The translations under genes were made by a program, and so were the position numbers. Below, piece by piece: positions 1-7,510 of a stretch of DNA of 32,081 nt. Position 1 is the stretch's first letter. Each line of letters opens with the position of its first letter. The notes beneath the pieces were generated by a model that saw only the letters and a program-made list of their open reading frames with translations, had not been told where the DNA came from and searched no databases. The DNA comes from RUG14121 sp964533935 (GTDB lineage Bacteria > Bacillota_I > Bacilli_A > RF39 > UBA660): contig CAZHOG010000012.1 in NCBI GenBank assembly GCA_964533935.1, forward strand, positions 1 to 32,081, in the 5' to 3' direction.

Positions 1-88
1 CAGGTCCAGTAAATTTCTTTTCAATATCTTGATATTTAGAAGTACTTAAATATAATCCTTTATGATAATATTTACAAAAATAAAACTG

Positions 89-835
89 CTAAAAATAAAA
101 TATCAAATTATATCCAAGATAATAAATAAAATAATTTACAAACACTTCAAAATCACTTTTTTTAGTTTTCTCTTTTTTATTATAAACACAACTTCCATCA
201 TCCTTATTTGCTGTTGAATTATAATTATCTGCTTCCTTATCAGTACATCCATTTATATTATATGTACAACTTCCATCATCTTTGTTTGCTTTTGAATTAT
301 AATTATTCGCTTTATTATCAGTACATCCATTTATATCATATGTACAACTTCCATCATCTTTGTTTGCTTTTAAATTATAATTATTCGCTTTATTATCAGT
401 ACATCCATTTATATCATATGTGCAACTTCCATCATCTTTGTTTGCCTTTAAATTATAATTATTTGCTTTCTTATCAGTACATCCATTTATATCATATGTA
501 CAACTTCCATCATCCTTATTTGCTTTTGAATTATAATTATTTGCTTTCTTATCAGTACACCCATTAATTAATTCCACATTGAATTTAGTACTTTTAGATG
601 TTGAAGATTTTGTATTTTTGGTAACACTCTTTGTACTAGATGATGTTCCCTTACACTTTGTCATTGAAGAATAAGAACAAGATGAACCTGTTGATCCATC
701 GTTACAAATAACGTTACCATTAGCTTGCTTTCTTGAACAATCAACTCCATCATGCCTACTACAACATCCTTTAGTTGCATTTACATTTAAAGCAAAAACA
801 AATAAACAACAAATTAAAAATATACTTTTTTTCAT
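89..835 (-). CDS. Secreted Cys-rich protein with five 26-residue GCTD...DDGSC repeats
   Basis: The start at 835 is chosen because a GGAGGAG ribosome site lies just upstream and a classical signal peptide follows (MKK, hydrophobic core, then NVNA before TKGCC). An in-frame ATG at 880 sits inside a hairpin without a ribosome site. After the signal comes a small Cys-rich segment (GCCSRHDGV ... CNDGSTGSSC), then a Ser/Thr/Lys-rich linker. Five tandem 26-residue copies of NGCTDxKAxNYNxxANKDDGSC follow at about residues 91-219, each with two Cys and an acidic DDG turn. A Lys-rich stretch and a hydrophobic tail (FVNYFIYYLGYNLIFYF) end the protein. Similar GCTD...DDGSC repeats are known in secreted proteins of Bacteroidota and other groups. 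The function is unknown; disulfide-stabilised or ion-binding surface repeats are plausible. The frame stays open past the TAG stop to the window edge, so the protein may once have been longer. Confidence 0.8.
   Translation of the reverse strand: MKKSIFLICCLFVFALNVNATKGCCSRHDGVDCSRKQANGNVICNDGSTGSSCSYSSMTKCKGTSSSTKSVTKNTKSSTSKSTKFNVELINGCTDKKANNYNSKANKDDGSCTYDINGCTDKKANNYNLKANKDDGSCTYDINGCTDNKANNYNLKANKDDGSCTYDINGCTDNKANNYNSKANKDDGSCTYNINGCTDKEADNYNSTANKDDGSCVYNKKEKTKKSDFEVFVNYFIYYLGYNLIFYF
179..565 (-). repeat. Five tandem 78-bp coding repeats
   Basis: Five head-to-tail 78-bp units encode the 26-residue GCTD repeats. They differ by a few bases each: KK or NK after GCTD, NSK or NLK in the middle, and a diverged last copy with KEADNYNSTA. 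The copies nearest each other are almost identical, which points to recent expansion or homogenisation by unequal recombination. The long plus-strand open frame opposite them is an antisense shadow of this periodic sequence. Confidence 0.9.
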
Positions 836-851
836 AAAAACTCCTCCAAAA

Positions 852-893
852 AAAGGGCTAGTAAAAAACAATAAAGTCATTTACTAGCCCTTT
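852..893 (-). terminator. 14-bp hairpin plus T-tract in the leader of the repeat protein
   Basis: On the minus strand, AAAGGGCTAGTAAA (893-880) pairs with TTTACTAGCCCTTT (865-852) around a 14-nt loop. The 3' arm runs into seven Ts and then directly into the GGAGGAG ribosome site (841-847). It has the form of an intrinsic terminator but lies between a good promoter (904-932) and the start codon. It could therefore be a transcription attenuator, an mRNA-stabilising 5' hairpin, or simply a second terminator for the gene ending at 947. Confidence 0.7.
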
Positions 894-903
894 AATAAAC
901 ATT

Positions 904-932
904 ATTATATGTCGAAACATGAAATAAATCAA
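904..932 (-). promoter_or_regulatory. Sigma-A-type promoter for the repeat protein
   Basis: TTGATT (932-927) and TATAAT (909-904) are separated by exactly 17 bases. Transcription would begin near 897, only a few bases before the leader hairpin. Confidence 0.6.
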
Positions 933-941
933 GACAAATAA

Positions 942-962
942 AAATACTATTTTCTAGTATTT
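942..962 (-). terminator. AT-rich terminator overlapping the gtrB-like stop codon
   Basis: AAATACTA and TAGTATTT form an 8-bp stem around GAAAA, followed on the minus strand by a T-rich stretch. It overlaps the TAG at 947. The stem is AT-only apart from one C-G pair, so it is probably weak. Confidence 0.45.
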
Positions 963-1891
963 TTAAGTTCATTCATAATAAGTTCATATTGTTGTCTATC
1001 TTTTTTTACAATTACTTGTAATATAATTCCACACATTAATGATAATATAGATGTTAATAATATAAAACATCCTACTATTAATGATGGAAACTTATCAACA
1101 GCACCAGTTGCAAAATAACCTGCAAATGGTGGAATTAAGAATATCAATGAAATAAGCATTAAGAATAATGATACTATTCCAAAGAATCCCATTGGTTTAT
1201 ATTCTTTAAATAATACAGCAATAGTTTTTAATACTTTCATTCCATCACTATAAGTATTTAATTTTGAAACAGAGCCTTCCGGTCTATCTCTATAAGTAAC
1301 AGGTATTTCTACTAATTTATAATTTTTATCAACAGCATGAATAGTCATTTCTGTTTCTATTTCAAATCCTTTTGATAAAACTGGAAAACCTTTAACAAAA
1401 TCATAACTAAATGCTCTATAACCAGTCATAACATCTTTAACATGATTATTAAATAATTTATTAATTAATAACCTTACAATTCGATTACCGAAATTATGGA
1501 ATGGTCTTTTATTTTCAGTAAAATAAGTTGATGATAATCTATCACCTATAACCATATCAGCTTTATTATCCAAAACTAATTGACACATTTCCTTTGCATT
1601 TTCTGCAGGATATGTATCATCACCATCAATCATTAAATAACAATCAGCATCTATATCTCTAAACATAGATCTAATTACATTGCCTTTTCCTTGGCGATAT
1701 TCATATTTAACAATAGCGCCAGCTTTTTTTGCAATTTCATCTGTATGATCCTTTGAATTATTATCATATACATAAATATCTGCATCTGGTAATACTTTCT
1801 TATAATCTTTAATTACCTTTTCTATTGTTTTTGATTCATTATAACAAGGAATCAAAATTGCTATTTTTTTATCATTAATTTCTTTTTTCAT
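947..1891 (-). CDS. GtrB/DPM1-like polyprenyl-phosphate glycosyltransferase (GT2)
   Basis: Family 2 glycosyltransferase of the polyprenyl-phosphate mannose/glucose synthase type, which moves a sugar from a nucleotide donor to undecaprenyl phosphate on the cytoplasmic face. The GT-A domain begins with KIAILIPCYNE near residue 9, with VYDNNSKDHT near 43 and the metal-binding MIDGDDTYPAE near 92. The acceptor-loop signature RPEGSVSKLNTYSDG follows. Two C-terminal transmembrane helices end the protein, as in GtrB relatives. The ATG at 1891 lies 8 nt from an AGGAG site, so it is preferred over an upstream TTG at 1897. It has its own promoter inside the end of the preceding membrane gene. The lipid-linked sugar probably feeds the two neighbouring membrane proteins for extracytoplasmic glycosylation. 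The sugar is not determinable. Confidence 0.9.
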   Translation of the reverse strand: MKKEINDKKIAILIPCYNESKTIEKVIKDYKKVLPDADIYVYDNNSKDHTDEIAKKAGAIVKYEYRQGKGNVIRSMFRDIDADCYLMIDGDDTYPAENAKEMCQLVLDNKADMVIGDRLSSTYFTENKRPFHNFGNRIVRLLINKLFNNHVKDVMTGYRAFSYDFVKGFPVLSKGFEIETEMTIHAVDKNYKLVEIPVTYRDRPEGSVSKLNTYSDGMKVLKTIAVLFKEYKPMGFFGIVSLFLMLISLIFLIPPFAGYFATGAVDKFPSLIVGCFILLTSILSLMCGIILQVIVKKDRQQYELIMNELKNTRK

Positions 1892-1914
1892 ATACAAAAC
1901 TCCTATTACTTAAA

Positions 1915-1943
1915 ATTATACTATACTATAACTATTTTTTCAA
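1915..1943 (-). promoter_or_regulatory. Sigma-A-type promoter for the gtrB-like gene
   Basis: TTGAAA (1943-1938), a 17-base spacer and TATAAT (1920-1915). The -35 box lies within the last codons of the preceding gene. The spacer carries a repeated TATAG. Confidence 0.6.
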
Positions 1944-3647
1944 AATTTTCTTTTTTATTAATGTTTTTGCTAAAAGATAAATATTATAAATCAAACTATA
2001 AACTCCTATTAATTCAATAAATTGAATTAATACTATTATTCCGCAACAATAATTATACATATATCTATACTTTGTAAATCCAAACCAACTAACAAACCAT
2101 TCAACACCAACAAACAAAACTATGCAAGTTATTATTAAACCTAAAGAAATTAATGAAATAGATAAATTATCATATTTCTTTTTGAATAAATTAATAATAG
2201 TTTTTATAAATAATAAAATCATTCCCAAAATTGAAATAAAGAAAATAATTAATCCTAATTTTTGATAAATATTTACAATTTTATTTGCTTTGTTAATATA
2301 ATTCAAATCTCTTTCTTTCATTTTTAAATTTGTAATTGTATTTCCTGTATTTGGCCAAGCAAAATGTGAATTTGTAACTTGTTGCATTACAATAATATCA
2401 TCAAAATTACCATTAGCTTCATTGTAACTAATTTCATTTTCACTAAATGTTATTAAAACCTTTAATAAATTCCAAGATTCTTTTTTAAAATAATTTAAAT
2501 CCTGTTTCGTAATTCCCTTACTTGCCTTTGATAAATAGAAAGCATTCTCTTCTTTTAATTTTTTGTTTTCAAATGCATTATCTAATTCTTTATCTATTTT
2601 TTTATAAAATTCATTTACTTGACTTCCACCATTATCATATATTCCTGCCTCAAAAAAAGCTATTCTTAATGTCCAAAAAATAATATCTCCTCTTACTTCT
2701 CCGTCAATCAAAGCCCAAGAATTTTTATACATTTCATCTATTTGAGGTTTTATCGTCTTAAATGTTGGACTTACTTCCATAGCATCATAGACTGTTTTTT
2801 TTGTAATCCAAACATTTTCCTTTCTACTATTTTTAATTTTCAATAAATCATTCAAAACCTCTTTATAATAAGTTCCACTTCTATCTGTTACTGTATATTC
2901 ACCATAAATAAAATAATTTATGCTTTTATAACCAATGTTGATTAATATCAGAAAACAAATTGGAAATATTAGCAATAGTATTCTTGTTTTAATATTAGTA
3001 ATATTTTTTTTATTTATTAATAACCAAACAATTGATAATGTAATAGCGCCTAAAACAAAAGGTAAAATCCAAATTGAATCCTCTTTTATAAACCAAAAAA
3101 ATCCAAGTGATAATGATCCTAAAATTGACCAAAAACATAATTTTTTTAACTTTTCATTTCTACTTGCATATAAACCAATAAAAGATGCCACAACCAAAAT
3201 TGCAAAGCTAATAATTGTACCACCACGATAAATCTTTTGAAAATTTTCAATGTGAAACATTACTGGAGTATATAATAAAATTACATAAGAAATCGTACAA
3301 AATACTTTATTATTAATAATTTTATTAATAGCAAAAAGTAAAATGATAATGGCTATAATGTATACTGAAATCAACATAATAGAATATGGGATATTTAACC
3401 AATAACTAATTGCTAAAAATAATGAAAAAGAACAAGATTTTGCTAGAACTAAATAATCAAAAGCACCTAGCCATTTGAAATCAATAAGTTTTATAGCATA
3501 TTTCACCATCATAAAATCGTCTAAATCAGCACCAGCTTGGGCGTATAACGGAATTTTAAAAGCTAAGCATATTCTGTAAAAAGTTAAAATTACTAACGCA
3601 AATATAACAAAAATTTTTAATATGTTTTTAAAATTATTTTTTTTCAT
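1932..3647 (-). CDS. Polytopic membrane protein, probable GT-C-type glycosyltransferase
   Basis: A 571-residue protein with about 10 or more hydrophobic segments. After the first membrane helix the outer loop carries GADLDDFMMVKYAIKL. An acidic pair in this position is typical of GT-C enzymes that use lipid-phosphate sugars. A large soluble loop (roughly residues 255-440) lies between two membrane blocks, and the C-terminus has three or four more helices. A strong AAGGAGAAAATTT ribosome site precedes ATG 3647, and the gene starts 11 nt after the DUF2142 gene stops, so the two are co-transcribed. It probably transfers a sugar supplied on undecaprenyl phosphate by the GtrB-like neighbour. The family assignment rests on topology and the acidic loop, so the precise reaction is unknown. 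Confidence 0.7.
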   Translation of the reverse strand: MKKNNFKNILKIFVIFALVILTFYRICLAFKIPLYAQAGADLDDFMMVKYAIKLIDFKWLGAFDYLVLAKSCSFSLFLAISYWLNIPYSIMLISVYIIAIIILLFAINKIINNKVFCTISYVILLYTPVMFHIENFQKIYRGGTIISFAILVVASFIGLYASRNEKLKKLCFWSILGSLSLGFFWFIKEDSIWILPFVLGAITLSIVWLLINKKNITNIKTRILLLIFPICFLILINIGYKSINYFIYGEYTVTDRSGTYYKEVLNDLLKIKNSRKENVWITKKTVYDAMEVSPTFKTIKPQIDEMYKNSWALIDGEVRGDIIFWTLRIAFFEAGIYDNGGSQVNEFYKKIDKELDNAFENKKLKEENAFYLSKASKGITKQDLNYFKKESWNLLKVLITFSENEISYNEANGNFDDIIVMQQVTNSHFAWPNTGNTITNLKMKERDLNYINKANKIVNIYQKLGLIIFFISILGMILLFIKTIINLFKKKYDNLSISLISLGLIITCIVLFVGVEWFVSWFGFTKYRYMYNYCCGIIVLIQFIELIGVYSLIYNIYLLAKTLIKKKILKK

Positions 3648-3658
3648 AAATTTTCTCC

Positions 3659-5179
3659 TTAAATAAATTTCATGAATAATGCTATTATTGCAGATATATT
3701 TTCAAAAATAAGAAATAATAATATTAAATTAAAAGATATATTTTCATTATTTTTTATTTTAATAAAATTTGAAAATATCAAACCTACAATAATTATAATA
3801 GGAATAAAATATCTTCCCTGAACACCATCAACAAAACTTAACATATAACTTGACCATTGAATATATATAGATGTAAAAATAAGAATAATTGTTGCACCAA
3901 AACAAAATGCCATTAAATATTTATCAATTTTTTGAATTTTTTTCTCTTTTTTTTCTGTTATAAAAATCAAAAAAATCATTAATATTATAGAAATATAAAT
4001 ATAAATTGAAAATACATTAACATCAAAAAATGATAAATATCTTCCCATCATATTAAAAATATAAAAATCTCCATTTATATCAAATGATCGAAACACTATC
4101 ATTCCATATCTTATTGGATTATTTATAATAAATTCAATTTGTTTTGAAGAATCACTTCCATGTAAATTGGCCGCTAAAAATGAAGAAACTTGATTTGTCC
4201 ATATTAAATTCATTAAAATAACAATAATAGCAAGTAATCCTATAATAATATTTTTCTTTTTTAAACTTCCAAACCTTTCTTTAGGAATCAAAAATAGCAA
4301 TAAACATAATGGTAAATAAACAATTTTACTCATAGCTAAAAAAATTGGTAGAATACATAATAAAATATAATCAATTTTATTCATTGTTTTGGTTTTAATA
4401 TATTTCATATACATTACAAACGAAATCAAAGCACTTGCAGAAGCAATCGTAATAGCATCTGGTGATAAAGACACCGCTTCTTGTAATGTAATTGGCAAAA
4501 AGCAAATAAACATCAATAAATTCTTTTTAAATGGCATAAATTTTATTGAAAAAAACATTATTACCAAAAAGAAAATAAAATTAAATATTCTTCCTAAATA
4601 TGCTTGTAATACAAAAGATAAATTGAATATTTTACCAATGAAAATTCCTAAACATTGTGGAAAATAACTAATAGGTGAATATAATGATGTATTGGTAAAA
4701 CTTATAAAGTCCTTTTTATTATTTGATTTAACACTAAAATTTTTTTTCAATTCACTAAAATTATCGTTATCCACCGAACTAATATTAGATGGCAAATCAT
4801 TGCCCGCTAATTTAGTTTTTTCATCTTGTTGGGATATAACATTTCCTTCTGTAATTTCATAAGCTCTTAAGAAATGATTAAATTCGTCAGGTACTCTTCC
4901 AATTGGAATTGATATCATGTAAATAATACCTAAAATTAAATATATAACAAAAAATTTTTTTTCGATTTTATATTTTTTCTTTTCAGATTTTATCAAAAAA
5001 AACATAAAAATAATTTCTAATATTATTGAACTTATACAAAAAACAATTTTTTTATTTAAACTATTATTTGAAAAACAAAAACATATAAAAAAATTTGTAA
5101 TTATTAAAATAAAAGATAAAATCAAAAATTTTTTATTTTGTTTAAAAAAATCCATATTTATTTTTTTCATTATATTCAC
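3659..5179 (-). CDS. DUF2142 family membrane protein
   Basis: A polytopic protein of about 506 residues. After the N-terminal helices the outer loop carries GRVPDEFNHFLRAYEITEG, the hallmark of DUF2142 proteins, which sit in cell-wall polysaccharide and teichoic-acid loci and resemble GT-C enzymes. About 10 further hydrophobic helices follow, with a second loop at FLAANLHGSDSS. Start choice is uncertain: GTG 5179 lies about 4 nt after AAGGA, while ATG 5170 (MKKINMDFF) lies 13 nt away. It heads an operon with the 571-residue GT-C-like gene. It is extremely AT-rich, with many runs of A and T. Role in surface glycan assembly is inferred from family and context. Confidence 0.8.
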   Translation of the reverse strand: MNIMKKINMDFFKQNKKFLILSFILIITNFFICFCFSNNSLNKKIVFCISSIILEIIFMFFLIKSEKKKYKIEKKFFVIYLILGIIYMISIPIGRVPDEFNHFLRAYEITEGNVISQQDEKTKLAGNDLPSNISSVDNDNFSELKKNFSVKSNNKKDFISFTNTSLYSPISYFPQCLGIFIGKIFNLSFVLQAYLGRIFNFIFFLVIMFFSIKFMPFKKNLLMFICFLPITLQEAVSLSPDAITIASASALISFVMYMKYIKTKTMNKIDYILLCILPIFLAMSKIVYLPLCLLLFLIPKERFGSLKKKNIIIGLLAIIVILMNLIWTNQVSSFLAANLHGSDSSKQIEFIINNPIRYGMIVFRSFDINGDFYIFNMMGRYLSFFDVNVFSIYIYISIILMIFLIFITEKKEKKIQKIDKYLMAFCFGATIILIFTSIYIQWSSYMLSFVDGVQGRYFIPIIIIVGLIFSNFIKIKNNENISFNLILLFLIFENISAIIALFMKFI

Positions 5180-5197
5180 TACATCCTTACAAAATTA

Positions 5198-5226
5198 GTA
5201 TAACATATTTTTTTTCACAACTAAAT
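5198..5226 (-). promoter_or_regulatory. Possible extended -10 promoter for the DUF2142 operon
   Basis: TGTTATACT gives an extended -10 (TATACT at 5203-5198) upstream of the DUF2142 gene and after the terminator of the previous unit. The element 17 bases upstream (ATTTAG) is a poor -35, so recognition would rely on the TGn motif. Confidence 0.4.
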
Positions 5227-5279
5227 ATAATATTAATCTCAAAATATAATAATACTTTATTCTATTTTGAAAATAATAA

Positions 5280-5305
5280 AAAGGAATGATTTTCACCATT
5301 CCTTT
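5280..5305 (-). terminator. Intrinsic terminator after the RgpF/HAD gene
   Basis: AAAGGAATG (5305-5297) pairs with CATTCCTTT (5288-5280), followed on the minus strand by TTATTATTTT. It lies 18 nt past the stop at 5323. Confidence 0.75.
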
Positions 5306-5322
5306 AATTAATTTATCAAATA

Positions 5323-7443
5323 TTATTTAATATGATCAAATACATTTAAAATTTTATTACTACAATATAAATCTTCTACCTTACATATTTGTAATAATTT
5401 ATCATCATATAATCCTGTTTTAATAAAACTTTCAAAAATATTATTTATTGATTGATTAGAGCAATCAATAATATTTAAATCCTTAGGATTTAAATCAAGA
5501 TAATCCGTTATAAAATCACAAATACCTTCAAATATCAAATCAAGATCTTTCATATTTTTTTTACCTTCAAACAAGAAATTTGGCAACCCATAATCATCAA
5601 AAGAAATTAATTGTCCATCTGGTGCAGTAAGAAATGCTTCCAAAAACAAAGAATATTTACCTATAGGATTATTACTAAATGAATCATCATAAACAATATC
5701 ATTAAAACATGAATATACTTTACATCCTATTGAAATTGGTTTTAAATTATCACTTACAATAAAATATGCACCATCAATTTTCTTTTGCAAAAATTTTGAA
5801 AGTTCAAATTGCGCTGTGCCACTATAACCTAAATCGACAACTAGATTTTTTTTGTTTGCATCAATTGTATCATTTATATATTTATGATAGTTTTTTCTTT
5901 CATTTTCTGCATTTGTTAATATAATATCTTTATATTTTATAATATATTTTTTTATAACTTCAATGTCTTTTGGAAGTTCAACTTCTCTATCAACTTCATC
6001 ATACATATAAAAACCTAATCTATTCAAAAATAAATTTTTTAAAGATCCTTTATAATGAGTTTTTAAAATATTATAAATATCAGTTTCTGAATAAACATTA
6101 GCAACAGTAATAGCTCTTCTTGAAATATAGAAATATTTTGAATTATTCTTTTTATTTATTAAATTATAAATTTTTTGTAGATAATGCCCTTCTCTAGCAA
6201 AAAACAAAATATCATCATAATTTTCAGCAATTTTATCCAACCATAAAACAAATTTTAAGAAAATAGGGCCAAAAACAGAATAACCAAAATCTTTTATATT
6301 AATTTTTTGTTTCAAATCGAATGGAGAATTATATAAACTGTTATTAATAATTAATCCATACATTAATTTTTCATCCATATTAAGCTTCTTAGAATAATTA
6401 TATTTTGATAATAAATACATTTTTTTAGGATTCATAACATGAAATGAATTTTTTCCTAAACAAATTACTTTATGAATATCACTTTCTTCATTATCTCCAA
6501 CATGAATAGTTTTTACTTTTCCATATTTTTCATAAAAGAATTCCCACATACTACCATTGTCTTTTCTTTTATTTTCTTCACATGAAATCAATAAATCGAA
6601 CCAATTATCATATCCGCATTTTTTAAGCATTTTTTCAATAATATCTTTAGTTAAATACATATCACTTACTAAAACAATTTGTTTATTATTTTTTAATAGT
6701 TCATTATACACATCCAACATATCCCGCCTTGGAACACAAAGAGAATATTCATAATCAATTTCTAAATTCATAATTTCTTGAACATCTTTATCATTCAACT
6801 GAGTTAAATTTTTAAATTCATTATATATCTCGTAAATATTTACATCTTTTTTCAATTTATTACGTGCAATATCTTCGGACTTTTTGCGTAAATTTATCAA
6901 ATCATCATTCAACTTTATTTTATTAGCAATTTTGTTTTCAATCAAATAATATATATCATTAGGTTCTAAAATTTTTCTTGTTATTAAGGTATCAAAAATA
7001 TCAAAACTTATAATATTAAATTCATTTAAATATTTTGAAACATTATTTTTGTTAAAAACAGTATATTGTTGCAAGTTTTTATTTTGCGAATTATATAAAA
7101 ATTTATTTAAATCTTTGTTAAAAACTGCAAAATCATAATTATTTTTTTTCGCTAATTCAACCATTATTCTTTCCATAACATAAGCTAAAGTACCATCATC
7201 CAAATTTTTTTCTTCGCCAAAATCTTCCCATGTTAAATTTAAATCAAATAAATCTTTAATACTCGATGTTTTTGCAAAAAACATACTTCCTGCAGAAAAA
7301 TCTAAATATTTATCTTCAAATTTCATACCGATTTTATCATATATTTTATGTGCTAAATGTGAAACTCCTAACCAAGTATGACACCAATAAGGTTGAGATT
7401 CATAAGTATCTTGATAAACTATACCTACATTATATTGTTCCAT
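5323..7443 (-). CDS. RgpF C-terminal part fused to HAD hydrolase and COG5610-type domain (3' half of a broken gene)
   Basis: Residues 1-110 match the C-terminal half of rhamnan synthesis protein F (IGIV-like start, DFSAGSMFFAKTSSIKDLFDLNLTWEDF, late acidic and YDF motifs). A HAD phosphatase-like domain follows with motif I FDIFDTLITRK near 149, motif II VLVSDMYLT near 257 and motif IV HVGDNEESD near 316. The last 350 residues (FFAREGHYLQKIY, ISRRAI, VVDLGYSGTAQ) resemble the C-terminal part of COG5610 proteins. The Met at 7443 has no ribosome site. The frame extends upstream without a stop through DWRKYLLDSLL and TKK-like residues to about 7551, where it meets the end of the neighbouring ORF in another frame. 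This is therefore the 3' half of a single ancestral gene. Its role is probably surface-polysaccharide glycosyl transfer and modification. Confidence 0.8.
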   Translation of the reverse strand: MEQYNVGIVYQDTYESQPYWCHTWLGVSHLAHKIYDKIGMKFEDKYLDFSAGSMFFAKTSSIKDLFDLNLTWEDFGEEKNLDDGTLAYVMERIMVELAKKNNYDFAVFNKDLNKFLYNSQNKNLQQYTVFNKNNVSKYLNEFNIISFDIFDTLITRKILEPNDIYYLIENKIANKIKLNDDLINLRKKSEDIARNKLKKDVNIYEIYNEFKNLTQLNDKDVQEIMNLEIDYEYSLCVPRRDMLDVYNELLKNNKQIVLVSDMYLTKDIIEKMLKKCGYDNWFDLLISCEENKRKDNGSMWEFFYEKYGKVKTIHVGDNEESDIHKVICLGKNSFHVMNPKKMYLLSKYNYSKKLNMDEKLMYGLIINNSLYNSPFDLKQKINIKDFGYSVFGPIFLKFVLWLDKIAENYDDILFFAREGHYLQKIYNLINKKNNSKYFYISRRAITVANVYSETDIYNILKTHYKGSLKNLFLNRLGFYMYDEVDREVELPKDIEVIKKYIIKYKDIILTNAENERKNYHKYINDTIDANKKNLVVDLGYSGTAQFELSKFLQKKIDGAYFIVSDNLKPISIGCKVYSCFNDIVYDDSFSNNPIGKYSLFLEAFLTAPDGQLISFDDYGLPNFLFEGKKNMKDLDLIFEGICDFITDYLDLNPKDLNIIDCSNQSINNIFESFIKTGLYDDKLLQICKVEDLYCSNKILNVFDHIK

Positions 7444-7510
7444 GATACTTAATATATTTACAACTCTATATTTATCATATAATAATGAGTCTAATAAGTA
7501 TTTTCGCCAG

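Noticed and set aside
179..565. CRISPR-like regular repeats
   Set aside because: The 78-bp units are contiguous without unique spacers, and they encode a continuous protein.
208..567. Long plus-strand open frame with its own internal repeats
   Set aside because: It is the antisense of the 78-bp coding repeats. The minus-strand frame has a signal peptide, ribosome site and promoter; the plus frame has none.
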